From NCBI GenBank assembly GCA_951802195.1, contig OX637637.1, positions 186,001 to 250,000 of the forward strand: a DNA stretch of 64,000 nt, given 5' to 3'. This DNA is from Tausonia pullulans. Its lineage: Eukaryota > Basidiomycota > Tremellomycetes > Cystofilobasidiales > Mrakiaceae. Positions 32,353 through 43,847 of this stretch are shown piece by piece. The position numbers were made by a program, and so were the translations under genes. The notes under the pieces were generated by a model. That model saw nothing but the letters and a program-made list of their open reading frames with translations, was not told where the DNA came from and searched no databases. Numbering within the stretch: position 1 is the first letter of the stretch; each line of letters begins with the position of its first letter.

Positions 32353-34611
32353 TATATTCTTACTTAATTTTTGAGCATTCTTCCCTCTCCTCTCCTCCCT
32401 CCCCCCTCCCCCCCCCCTCCTCATCTGTTCTCTCCCCTCCCCTCCTCCTTATGTGGAATCCCTATCCCCTATGTCAGAGTTGGTGATGGTGGTGGCAGCC
32501 TTGATACCGGTGCTGGATGTGTTGGTCGTGATGAGGGTCGTTGGCCGTGGGGGTGCGTTCCTGGTGTTCTCCTCATCCCATTCTTCCCTCGTCCTCCTTC
32601 CAACTCTCCTATCTCTTCCTCTTTCCCCTACCATTCATTCTTCATTCCTTTCACCCACCTCTTCATCCCCTGACTTCTTTGTGCCATTCCCACCTCTTTC
32701 GGGAGCGCGCGCGCTATAGTGGGCTCCCCTTCTCCCCATCCGCTTCCTCCCATTGACGACAGCCAGTGCAGGTCTAAGCTGCGGGCGACTCGATGGGTAG
32801 AATACGAAAGAGGGAAGATAAGCGATGGCGTTGAGAACTGCGCCGCCGAGGTTCGTGTAGCGCGCGCTTGCAGGGAAAGGAAACGGGCGAGTGCTTACCG
32901 CTCTTACTGGTCGTAGAGCGCGTACCTCCTCTCAACAAGAGCAGCAGAAGCGACGGGACTGTTTGACGATTTTCTCTCGATGGACCGAGGCAGTGCGAGA
33001 GAGACAAGAGAGAAATGACTCGCGCGCAGATCTTGCGCAAAGGCAAGGCAGCTAACTAAATATCGAAGAGTGAGATGAGCGAGCGCGTCTTTTCGACTCA
33101 AACCTCGCTGTTTCTCTCTCTATCCTGTCTCATTCGATGTACGTCCCTGGTGTGGAGATGAAAAGGCGGGGGAGATGAACGTCGTCATGCAAGCTGCTGG
33201 TCCTCCTCGTTGAAGTCGAATGCAACTCACGCTCGCCACGGAGGTGGCGGTCTGTCTGCTGTCCTTCATTCCCACGGGATGGCTGCTGGGCCGTGCAAAA
33301 GTCCTGTGCCAGGCATAGCCATCAACTCTCTCTCGCAATTTCCGGGCGGGTATTGGGGGACGCCAGGGAACGAGGCCTTGGGGAGGCGAGCCTTGAGCGA
33401 GCTGTCCTCGCCTGACTTCCGCGCGGTCTCCTCGCAGCGTGGCTTTTTCTTGGGCGACTTGATCTCGACCACCTCACCCTCGCCAGCACCAACCCCCCAA
33501 CACCAGCCTAGGGCCCTCCCTCGAGTCGGCTCTCCCCCTACGATAACGCCGAAGGACCAAAGAGAAGATTTCCGTTTGAAAAACCTAGAGGTCCGTCGAG
33601 TTCCTCAGCCCAACCGTGGTCCGGCTGTCCGCCTGCCTGCCAGACCCGCGAAAAGCCTGACTGACGTACGCTCGCCCTTTTCTCCCCCTCGTCCCTCCAT
33701 CCTCGTCGCCTTCGCCTCTTCACGTTCCCATATCCTGCTCGCTCTGTCGCTCACTCGTGTGCCTGGTTCCTCATTGTCACCGTGCCGCGTCCCGACCCTC
33801 ACCCCTTGGCCCACGACCGTGTCCTTCCCTCGTTCCTCGCTGCTCGCCCGTTCGACCGACCGCCTTCTCTCCCTTCGTTCGCTCCCGCCCGTCTGTGTCT
33901 CTCCCTTCTCTCGTGGCTCCTGCAGTGGTCCCAAGTTCGAGGTACGTTCTTCTCCCTCACCTGCCCCACAGCCAATGTGAGGGGCGGTCGAGCCTCCGAT
34001 CGTCGGCGGGCGGAGTGGCGGAGGGGAAATCAGCAACAGCCTCACAGGTCCTGACATCCGCCCTCCCATTCAGGAGAACCACCCTAACACGACCCCCGAA
34101 GCACATAGGAATCAAATCACCACGACCACCCGCTCCACGCCTTCGTCAGTCCCCGCCTCTGCCCGCTCGTGTGGCTGAGCGAGAGGTTCGCTCGGGCCAG
34201 TGGCGCCTTTGAGCGGGCCTCGACTTCATCGCGCGCCCGCGCCCTGTCCATTTCGCGCGCTCTCAGCTCACCCGGTTCCCTCGGTCTCTTTCTTCACTTG
34301 ACCTCTCAGAGCCCCTGCCCGTCCGTCTCCGTCGCCCGTCGACCGCCCACCCCCCGACTACCCATCTGCTTCTTCTCACGCAGAGAAGAAGCTCTAGCCG
34401 CCGCATCGAAGACACCAAGCGTAACGCCGGGGTTCCCCCCTCCGCTACGCCGTCAGGTCTCATCGCCAGCTCGCCACTCACCGCACGCGCCGCTCGCCCA
34501 ACCTAAAGACTTTCTCATCGACATCACCCAACGCTCGCCACTACCGCGCCCGGCTCAACCCATCGCTATCATCTCCAGCCCCACCAATCCTCGCTCCCCC
34601 GAAGAAAGTCG
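32353..34611. other. Intergenic region and long leader of ornithine decarboxylase
   Basis: 2.26 kb without a supported gene. The right part (33.7-34.6 kb) is CT-rich and likely the ODC promoter and leader. Between the ATG at 33975 and the start at 34612 I find no other ATG on the plus strand. Confidence 0.5.
33975..33980 (+). promoter_or_regulatory. Minimal AUG-stop upstream ORF before ODC
   Basis: ATG directly followed by TGA, about 630 nt before the ODC start and the only upstream ATG in that interval. If it lies within the mature leader it could act as a start-stop element that stalls initiating ribosomes. Its presence in the mRNA is not shown; leader splicing could remove it. Confidence 0.35.
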
Positions 34612-36513
34612 ATGAACGACACCCCACAGCTGACCCAGCCGCCCTCGACTACCGCCACTAGTACCATCCCCGCCAGCCACACCACAATCACCCCAGTCAT
34701 GTCTGCGACATCTGTCCTGCTCCCCGCTGGCAAGACCTTCTCCGGCGCCGACTTTGGCCGCAGGGAGACCCTCAAGGCCAAGAAGGCTCCCGCCGACGCC
34801 GGTTTCCTCCCAACCCCCCCGTCGACCTCGCCTCCCCCCCCCATGGCATCCGCCCGGCTCGCGCCCGCGGTTACCCTTGAGACGCAGGTTCTTCCGCCTT
34901 TTCTGGCGGGTGCGGCCGAGATGGTCATGGCCTCTCGCATCGCCGAAATCGCTCAGGGCTTCGAGGACGAGGGTGCCTTCTTCGTTGGCGACCTCGGTGA
35001 GGTCTGGAAGGCTTGGAAGAGCTGGAAGACCCACCTCCCGCGCGTTGAGCTTTTCTACGGTGCGTGGTATCTCATCGACTTCCGGTCCTTCTTTTTGCGG
35101 ATCGCTGACCTTAACCGTCTCTTTTCCCTCATAGCCGTCAAGTGCAACCCGGACCCGCTCGTCCTCCAACTCCTCGCCTCGCTCGGCACGGGCTTCGACT
35201 GTGCCTCTCAGGCTGAGATCATCAACGTCCTTTCGCTCCCCTCGCCCCCGGACGCCTCGCGCATTATCTTCGCCAACCCGTGCAAGCCGGCTTCTTTCGT
35301 CCGCTCAGCGCGCGCCTTCGGCGTCGATGCAATGACATTCGACAACAAGGACGAGCTCGTCAAGATCGCGCAGCTTCATCCAGGAGCGCGTCTTGTCCTC
35401 CGCATCCTCACGGACGACTCAAAGTCGCTCTGCCGGCTCGGCCTCAAGTTCGGCGCCCCCGTTGAGACGTGCCCTGCGCTCCTCGCGCTTGCCCGCTCGC
35501 TCAACCTCGACGTTATCGGTGTCTCGTTCCACGTCGGCTCGGGCTGCAAGGACCCCCAGATGTTTGAGGACGCCGTCGTCCGCGCCCGCTCCGTCTTCGA
35601 GATGGGTCGCCGCGAGGGCTATGCCTTCGACTTCCTCGACATTGGAGGTGGCTTCGAGGCCGAGAACTTTGTAACCACGGCCGAGGTTCTCTCTGGAGCG
35701 CTCGAGAGGCATTTCCCTCTTGAGAGCGGCGTCCGCATTATCGGCGAGCCTGGAAGGTTCCTCGTCTCGAGCGCTTTCACGCTCGCGACCAACATCATCG
35801 CTAGGCGCGCGGCCTCGGCACGCATCAACCCTGCTGTCCAATCATACAGCGGCGAGGATTCGGATGAGGAGCTTGGCGTCAGGACTCCCGTCAGCGAGGG
35901 CGATGCCGAGATGGACTTCATGACGAGCTCCGTTGTCTCGCTCGATGGCTCCCTCCAGGGCTCGCAGCACCTCGGTGTGGCTGGCGAGGACGCCGATGAG
36001 AGTGGACCCAAGGTCATGTGTGAGTAGCGCCTGCGCCCCCTCTCCCTTATTCTCACCGTACCCTCGAGTATTCATGTTGCCCTATTTTCTCCTCTAGACT
36101 ACATCAACGACGGAGTCTACGGCTCCTTCAACTGTATTATGTTCGACCACCAAATCGTCCACCCCTTCCCGCTCACTCTCGCCGGCGCGCCCCGCCCCTT
36201 CCCTGCGGCGTTCCCCCCGAACGTCCAGCTCGAGGAGGATCTGACTGTCGGCATGGGCTACTCTCGCAAGACCGTCGAGCCCGCGTCCGTCTGGGGCCCG
36301 ACGTGCGACTCGATTGATTGCGTCCGCAACGTCGTCATGCTTCCGCGTGAGCTTCAGGTCGGTGACTGGCTTGGATGGGGCGAAATGGGCGCGTACACCA
36401 TCTGCGCGGCTTCGACTTTCAATGGGTTCAAGAAGAGCCCCGTCCACTACACGACGGGCGCGGACCCGGAGGCGTCGTCAGCGGTCCTCAGGATCCTTAG
36501 CGGACACTGCTAA
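34612..36513 (+). CDS. SPE1: Ornithine decarboxylase
   Basis: PLP enzyme that converts ornithine to putrescine, the committed step of polyamine synthesis, in the cytosol. Exons 34612-35059, 35135-36019 and 36098-36513 give 582 residues with matching phases. PLP lysine in AVKCNPDP; GVSFHVGSGCKD; LDIGGGF; GEPGRFLV; and the second active-site region WGPTCDSIDC with the catalytic Cys. An acidic, Ser-rich insert (EDSDEELGVRTPVSEGDAE and on) of ~70 residues sits before YYINDGVYGSFNC, longer than in yeast or mammalian ODC. The N-terminal ~85 residues are Thr/Ser/Pro-rich and not conserved-looking; the ATG at 34699 is the alternative start. I chose 34612 because it is the first ATG after a long ATG-poor leader. 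Confidence 0.93.
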
Positions 36514-37098
36514 GCTCAAGGCGAAGCAGACTCAAGGAAAGGGAAGCGGACGAAGCGCTGTTTCCCTCCATATCACATCTCTCTCTCTCTCTCTCTCTCG
36601 TTGCTTCTTTTTCTTTTCTTTTCTCCCATTTTTTCCCCTCCTCTGTTCACCTATCTTTCTCGCTCCCTAGTTTATCTTCTCTTCCTACCATCTTACCATC
36701 GTTGCCCTCTCTAGCTAGGTTTCTCCTGCACCCCATCGATCTTAATGGACCGATAAAGAGACCCCTCTATCTCAGCGAAATGTCTATGATCGTCAAAGGA
36801 GCAAGGGGCTCGCTTGTGAAAATGACAGGGAAAGTTACAGCGTGGCGCGTGCGGCCGCGGCCGACGGGTCAGGCCTTGGCGAGAGCGAGCGAGCCAGCGC
36901 GCCTCAGTCGCTCGCTCTCCCTTGACTGCGACGCCCGGCCCTCGTCCCTCGTCGACGACCATCCTCTCCCTCTCCCCTCCTCTCGACATTCTTTCTCTCT
37001 GTCTCTTTCTCTCCCTCTCTCGCGCCATCTCTTCAACTCGCAAACACACCGCCTAAAGAGAGAGAGCCAGGCTCCTCTCCCCCTCTTCTACTCCCACC
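36514..37098. other. Intergenic, ODC 3' end to Spa2 start
   Basis: 585 bp, CT-rich. Contains a short CT run near 36580-36600. No supported gene. Confidence 0.5.
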
Positions 37099-40000
37099 AT
37101 GTCGGGCACCCCCCCATCCGCGTCCGCCTACGCCGCCGCCTCCTCCTCCTCCTCCTCCTCCCCCGCCGCCGTACCCCCTCGACGCCAACCCTATCAGTAC
37201 CAACAGCACCAATCTCAACAGCGCTCCATCGGCGGAGCTCCCTCAGCCTCGTCCTCCTCTCCGCCCTCCTCCGCCCCAGCTTTCCCCCCGCTCTCTGCCT
37301 CGTCCTCATCGACCAGCTCGTCCGTCTATGCCAATACGCCACCGCCTCCAGCCCAGGGCCAGACAAACTCGGCGAGGTCTTCTCAGACGGGAAGCAATAC
37401 TTTCGGGGGGGGAGGAGGCCTAGGAGACGCAAGGGCGATCGCGTTCGAGCACTGGTCGGCGTTCAAGAGCTTTCTGGTAGAGTTGCTGAGAAAGGGTGCG
37501 TCTCTCTTCCCTTATCGACATACGCTCTCTCATCTGAAAGACGGAACGGCCAAGACCCCTCACTGACGCGTCTTGGGCGACACCCAATAGAACCCCCCGG
37601 TAGTCGCCAAAACGCGCGGGAGAAGCTCACGCGTTTGACCAAGCAGCAGTTCCAGGAGCTCAGTACGGATGTGTACGATGAGCTTGTGCGGCGGCTGGGA
37701 CCCACGAATGAGGGTAGTGAGATTGCTGGCGGAGGTGGAGAAGGTGAGTGATCCGATCGTCTGCGTTGATGGTGTCGCGTAACGGGAGGGACGGGACGAG
37801 CGCACAGTGTCGTCGGCTCTCTTGGGGTTTCGGCCGGAGAGGGACGGATCTTCCAACCTTGCTGAATGCGGGTGAAGGGAGGCAAAAGAGAAGGAACAAT
37901 GAAGGAGGAAGAGGAGGGGAAGAAGCAAGGCTAGGTGGCGGGGACGCATCACGCGACTCGCCACGCCCGCGGGAATCCACGACGACTGAGGCGGGCGTCC
38001 GACGCGTCTCAGATTCCCCTCCCCCTTCCCCTCTCCACCCCCTTCCCCCCCTTCCCCCCCTTCCCCCCCTTCCAAACTCCGGCCCGTTTCACTGACAACG
38101 TCGCATGCTCCCCTCAGTGCCCTTCCTTCCGCTCCGACCAGACTTCCACCCGAAGCGGAACCAAGCGCGTCAGAAGCTGGCAACACTCCCGAAGAACCGG
38201 TTTAAGGACCTCGCGAGCGACGTCTACTTTGAATTGAACCGGCGGTACCCAGAGTTCTCTGAGCCAGAGCAGCCGGATGAGGTGAGCGCCTCCTTTGACG
38301 CGTCTGTCTATCTACTATCGAGTGACCTCATTTACCCTCTCGTTCTGCCAGCCCCAGCGGCTCTTCAACCGACCTCCCCCCTCCGCACGCGGCGCACCCG
38401 AGACGCCCTCCATGTACGGTGCCACCTCCTCTAACCTGTCGTTCCACCGACAGAACGACAGTGGCAACGGTATCCCTGTCAACCCCAACAACGTCCGCTC
38501 CTCCACTGCTTCGTCGTCGAACACGGGGGGGTTCGACTTTGATTCCCGACAGTCGTTCGACCGACCGCCTTTGTCCGTGGCGAACTCGTCGAGCCCGACA
38601 TCGATGACATTCCCGCGGGGACAGGGAGGCGCGAGGCCACCAGCGGCGGCGGCTCAGAACGGGTCATCGTCGTATCAGCTGCAGCAGCGCTTGTCTGTTG
38701 CCTCCCGATCGCTCTCCTCCTCATCGATCCCATCCTCCCAGGACAACAACTACCGTCCCTCTCCGCCTCGGCCCACAGCATCTTCCTCTTCCATCTCGTC
38801 CCAACAGCGTCCGCCTCTCCAGCCAAGCACAGCGGTGAGCACGACGCTCATCGCCCCCACGAAATCAACTATGGTTGCTTCGGAGGAGATCCAGGTTCCT
38901 TACGCGAGGGACTCGCTTCCTGCTTCGTCGGCGAGGCTTTCCCGAGCGGAGGATGAGGATGGTTACGGCATCAGGTCGGAGGATGTTCTGAGGAAGGAGT
39001 ACGAGCTCAAGATTGCTCAACTTTCGGCGAGAGTCGCCGCAGTGGAGGAGACGGCGGCGAGCGCGAGGGAAGGGGAGACAAGGGAGAGGGAGAGTAGGGA
39101 GGCTGCCGAGCGGGATGTCGCGCTCGTCAAGGAGGTTGGTCCCATCCATCATCGCCGTCTGAATTTCGCTCCCTCGTTCTGACAGGATCCTCTCTTCTTT
39201 GCTCGCAGCAACTCGTTACCTTCAGCGAGAAGCTCCGCGGCCTCGAGGTCGAGCTTGAGGAGACGCGCACTGCTCACGCCCGAGAAAAGGAGCGAGCCCG
39301 AGCGAGCGAGGCCCAGGTCCGAGAGCTCGAGCTGAACCCACCGTCATCGAGTCAAGTACCCAGCGCGTCTGAGGAAGACCTACAAAGCGTCAAGACGCAG
39401 ATCAAGGACCTCATGCGCGAGCTGAACGGGCTCTCGGTGCTCAATGACGAGCTGCATGCTGAGAGGGAGAGCGTGCGGGAGAAAGTGAGGCTCGCGGAAG
39501 ACAGGGCGAAAGAGATGGAGGCGAAGTGGCGGGCGGCGAAGCTCGAGCTGAGGAACCTCAAGGGTTGGTCGCCACCCTGACCTGCTGCGTGAGGCTCAGA
39601 CTGACGTCTGCTTGTTCCCCTGATTTTCCAGCTACGTCCCAGATGTTTGTGTCGGCTCGCCGGACGGAAGACCACCTTCCTGCGACCAGGAACGGGGCGC
39701 TCGCCGACGTGCACGTCCAGACGTTCCAGACGTCGATCGATGGCGTCATCACGGCTGCTCGGTCAACAACCCCAAGCAGCGTCCTCGCGGCCATGAAGCA
39801 CGTCATCGTCGCCGTCCAGTCCATCTCATCAGATGTAGAGCTCTTTGAGGCCCGCCCGCCAGCCGAGCGACTCGATATCGACATGAACACTCTCCGATCG
39901 CTCAAAGACCGATCGACAACCAATCTGACGACGTTCGCTCACGCCGCCAAGGAGTTCGCGACCTCCTACGGCCTCAGCCCGATCAGCCTGCTCGACGCCG

Positions 40001-41025
40001 CAGCGAGTGAGCTCGCCGCCAATATCGTCGGCCTCACCAAACTTCTCGGCATCCGGAGGACGACCGGCAGCAGCAACTCTGTGGAGGGCAACGACTCGGC
40101 CAAGTCCACGACGAATGGCGGCGCGAACCTGACGGCGTCAATTTCAAGTGCTTCGTTGTCCGCGGCCTCGACGGATCGCGGCGGGATGTCCTTCTCGACA
40201 GCGCCCTCGTCGGTCTCACGTAACCCCTCGTCGGCGTCGTCCTTCCAGAGCGACGCGTACGACGCCCGGTCCTCGCAGTACACTGCTCGCCCGAGCCACC
40301 GGGATAGCCAGGACCAGCACCAACAGCAACAGCAGGACCAGCAGCAGCGTGCGCGTCTCAGGTCGGACGCGAGTCGTCGTGGGACGTCGACGTCGTCCAT
40401 TGGGAGCGCATTCGACCTCGAGCGAAAGCCTTCGACGACTGCGACGGACACGAGCTCGCGCGGACACGGCGGAGGCGGCCGATGGGATGGCGGCGCTGGA
40501 GGCAATATGTTCAACGACAAGCTCGATCGGGATGGCGCGGCGGAGGAGTTGAGGCTAGGGGAGGGCGACGAGAATGAGAGCGAGGAGGATGGAGATGGTG
40601 ATCGGGCGTGGAACGAGCTCAAGGTGCGTCTCTTTCCCGTCCAGACAGTTTCCTTTTTAGTTCCGACAGCTTCTCACTTCCTCTGTCCCACCCTCCAGCC
40701 CTACCTGGACACCCAGTCCGACTCACTCATCTCGTCTATCTCGACCCTCCTCTCTTCGGTCCGGTCCAACGAGCCCTCCCCAGTCGTTCGGGATAACCTC
40801 TCGTCCGTGATTGTGCTGGGGTCCTCCATCGTCGGCGTCTCGAAGGACTCGCTGCCGGCTCACTCCCTCGGCGAGGGCAGGCGGCTCCTCCGTGAACTGG
40901 CTGCCAACTGTGACTTGCTCAGCGAGATCAGCGAGGGCTCAGAGCTCGGTGTCCCGGAGCGTAATCGGATCACGGGGCCGACGTTCGAGCTCGCGAGGAA
41001 CCTCAAGAGCCTGATGAGCATCTGA
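37099..41025 (+). CDS. SPA2: Polarisome scaffold Spa2 (SHD/GIT-like)
   Basis: Scaffold of the polarisome, which recruits formin and MAP-kinase components to growth sites (family knowledge). N-terminus is Ser/Pro/Gln-rich. Then the two SHD1/GIT repeats, each split by introns: NAREKLTRLTKQQFQELSTD with VYDELVRRL, and NQARQKLATLPKNRFKDLAS with DVYFELNRRYPEF. A Ser-rich linker leads to a coiled coil (EDVLRKEYELKIAQLSARVA; then QLVTFSEKLRGLEVELEETR to about 39560). The C-terminal domain (from 39632, SQMFVSARRTEDHLP) has ATRNGALADVHVQTFQTSID, a Ser/Gln-rich insert (Gln run at 40310-40350) and a final helical segment ending LKSLMSI. At least six introns. It converges on the methyltransferase with a ~190 bp gap. 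Confidence 0.87.
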
Positions 41026-41215
41026 GGAGGACGATTAGACGTCCCTCTAGTCTTGGGGCAAAGCACCGCCCTCTCAATAATTTTTTTTTCTCTGATTCTC
41101 CTTATAACTTCTCTCGGCATTATCTTTTTCGGGTCGTCTCTGTTCTTGTTCTCTCTTCCGCATCCTATGTATGCCCGGGGCTCTCTGAATATCAAGCCAC
41201 TTCTTCCTTCCTCTT

Positions 41216-41559
41216 TCAAGCTCGGATGGCCCACCAGCTCGACGCCAACATCTCCAGCCCCTGGCCTCTCGGCAGGCCTCGGACGCTCTCCAGCTCAGCC
41301 TGCTGCAACTCGAAGAGAGCGCGGTCCTCGGGTGTCACAGGTTGTGAACCACGCTTGTCTTCGAGGTACATCTCGAGCTGTTGGGTTTGAGAGGGAGGAC
41401 GAGGAGGACGCGAGTGTGAGGGCATGTCCCCTCGTAGGAGGAGTCACGGAACGGAGGGGACAAAGACGCACGACGAGGCTGAAGCATTCGTAGAGGGCCT
41501 CGCCGATGGCGGCTTCCTCTGGAGCTGTGTCGACGAGTCAACAAGGCTCCATCTCAGTT

Positions 41560-41629
<70 letters not shown>

Positions 41630-43063
41630 ACACTATCATTCCACCGTCGGCCGACATCGAGCCGCCAGATTTTGTGGTTAACATCGCGCCAGTCCCCGCT
41701 GAGTCGAAGAAACTTCTCCAGGTCCGTCTGGGCCGGGTGGCAGATGGTGTCGCGAAAATTGACGGTGTTATGGTCGAGATGCGGGTACTTGCTTGAGAGG
41801 GGGCTGCCTGTTGAGTCGTAGAAGACGGTCTGGAATGGGTTAAGGCTGTCAGCGATCGAAACGAGGTAATAAAAGGCAAGATAGAGAGATGGCGATGCAC
41901 GTAGATCCCCTCGATGAGCAGCACCCCGCCTGGTCGGAGACATCGAGCGATGTGATGGTGGTAGAGAGCGCGGTCGGTGAGCCAGGTGCCACCACCGCGG
42001 AGGTGGATGACATCGAAGCACGCGTCCGGGTAAGGGAGCGTCTCGGAGCAGTCATGGATTTCGTAGATCACGTTGGGAGGTGCGAAGCTGTGTGTGTGGG
42101 GTGGGGGGGGGGGGGGAAGGGAATTGAATGCGGGATATGTTAGGATACGTTGTCCGCGGAGACCGGGGAGCTAGCTACTCACCGATCGGATGGCATGTAG
42201 AGATCGACGCCGGAGACCTCGACGTGCGGGTAGAGCTCGGCCATGGCGACGACCCAGGCTCCTTCAATGCCACAGCCTGAGGAAGCACGAGTCAGTGGAC
42301 CAGCCGAGTAGGTTTTGTATGGATGCGTGCCCCATGCATAGACAACCCCATCCAACCAAATTCCGGGCCGGCCTTCCGCCATGCTCACGCGGGACTCACC
42401 GAGATCGAGCACCCTCGCGTCCTGCTTGTCCTGGAGGAGCTTGTGGATCGTGCCCTTGCGGCCCTCAGGCTCGAAGTATGGCTTGCCCTCCTGGAGACCG
42501 CATCGGTAAAGATGTGTGAATCGTTGGACCTCGGCGACGCGCGTATTGACAGGGAAACAGCTGGAAGGGTGACAGACACACAGGACACGTGGGAGGGGAA
42601 CCGCGAGTCAGCCAAGGGGCGTCACACGAGGCATGAAATGCACGCGCCAGCGGCCGAGACGGGCTCTCCCGTGGCCAGAAAGGAGAAGAGAGGGATGGAG
42701 AGAGAGAGGAGCAGAGGCAACGGGAATGACTAACTAGTCCGTGGAGAGCGTCGAGTAACGGGTGCCGGGCTTCTCCTCTTGCGTGAGGAGCAGCTCCCGG
42801 AGCGAGTCCGTCAGCGAGATGGTCGAGTCAACGTCCCCGCTGCTCTCATCCTCTCGATCGACCGCGTTGGCGCCCTCGCTCGGGGCGTAAGCGTCGTCGT
42901 TGCCATCATTGTCATTGCCGTTGTTGTTCTTGGCCAGAGTAGAAGAGGGAGGAGGAAGAGGCGATAGGGATGGGGTCAGGGGTGTATCAGGCTCGCCAGA
43001 CGGTCCTGTCGCCGTGGGCGTGCTATCTTGGGGCGAGGGGAAGAGCTCAACAGCCGTTGCCAT
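41216..43063 (-). CDS. Class I SAM-dependent methyltransferase (UMTA/LaeA-like)
   Basis: Predicted small-molecule or protein methyltransferase; substrate unknown. Exon 1 from 43063 encodes an Asn/Asp/Pro-rich N-terminus ending TRYSTLSTD. Later exons give RFTHLYRCGLQEGKPYFEPE, the SAM motif I split by an intron (VLDLG then CGIEGAWVVA), VEVSGVDLYMP (motif II), FDVIHLRGGGTWLTDRALYH, CLRPGGVLLIEG and a C-terminal segment with NHKIWRLDVG. The 3' part is uncertain: after WRLDVGR the minus strand enters a CT repeat (41562-41628), which I take as intronic. A plausible final exon encodes QLEMYLEDKRGSQPVTPED and ends ASSWWAIRA at 41216. Confidence 0.72.
41562..41628. repeat. AG/CT dinucleotide microsatellite inside the methyltransferase gene
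   Basis: About 33 AG units. On the coding (minus) strand it would read as a Ser-Leu run if translated, and on the plus strand as Arg-Glu. Neither is likely protein, so it is probably in an intron; its length is expected to vary among isolates. Confidence 0.9.
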
Positions 43064-43847
43064 GCGATGACTTGGCTCTAGGCATTGGGCGGTGGTGGTT
43101 TGAGGGCAGAGAGGAGAGACAAACAAGATGGGGAGAGGGATCCGCGAGCTCCGGTTGTCATCGAGTCGCCTCTCCTCGAGGCGCCCCGGGCTCGTCGGGG
43201 AGAAGGCGGAGGCAGCACTCTGTAATCGTCTTCCGATGGTCCCCCTGGAGTCGTGCCAGCCAGCGAGAGAGGACCTGGGCTTATTTAGTCTCTGATGGCT
43301 CGAAGCAGCTCCAATTCTCGTCAGCGCGACGTTGGCCACATCCCGATGGAGGTTGCCATCTCGGAGCGGGGTTTCCCCGTGCCTTGCGCTGTATACGGTC
43401 CATGCGTTCATCTCATCGGGCATGGCCCTTGGAAGGGGAACGTCTGTTGCTGTTGGGGATGGACAATTCCCCCAACCACCACCACCCCAGGGACCATTTC
43501 ACTCGCAGAGGAGAGAAAAGAGCCGTATCGATCGTGTGGGTCGCCATCTTTGACATTTGGCGGGCCGATCTGGAGTCGAGACTGAAGCTGAGTGCACGGG
43601 ATGGACAGATAGACAGACAGACAGACAGACAGGCAGGACAGCAGCGGCAGCACCATAGGAAGGCCCGATTCCCTCAGAATCTGCCCTTGTTCCCCAAACA
43701 AGGCGTAGTTTCCGACCCGTCTTCTGTAGGTCCTCTACAGAGAAGTGCTAGGTCTTCTGCTGCGAGCATCGTCCTCACCCGGCTCTGTAGGAGACTTGCC
43801 TCAAGGCAAGCACTCTTGCCCGACCATTATAACCATTCATTCCCGAC
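43064..43847. other. Divergent promoter region
   Basis: 784 bp between the divergent methyltransferase (-) and MOSC (+) genes. Contains a GACA tetranucleotide run at about 43605-43635. No supported gene. Confidence 0.5.

Noticed and set aside
41506-41796. Arg-Glu-rich protein on the plus strand
   Set aside because: It is translation of the AG microsatellite.
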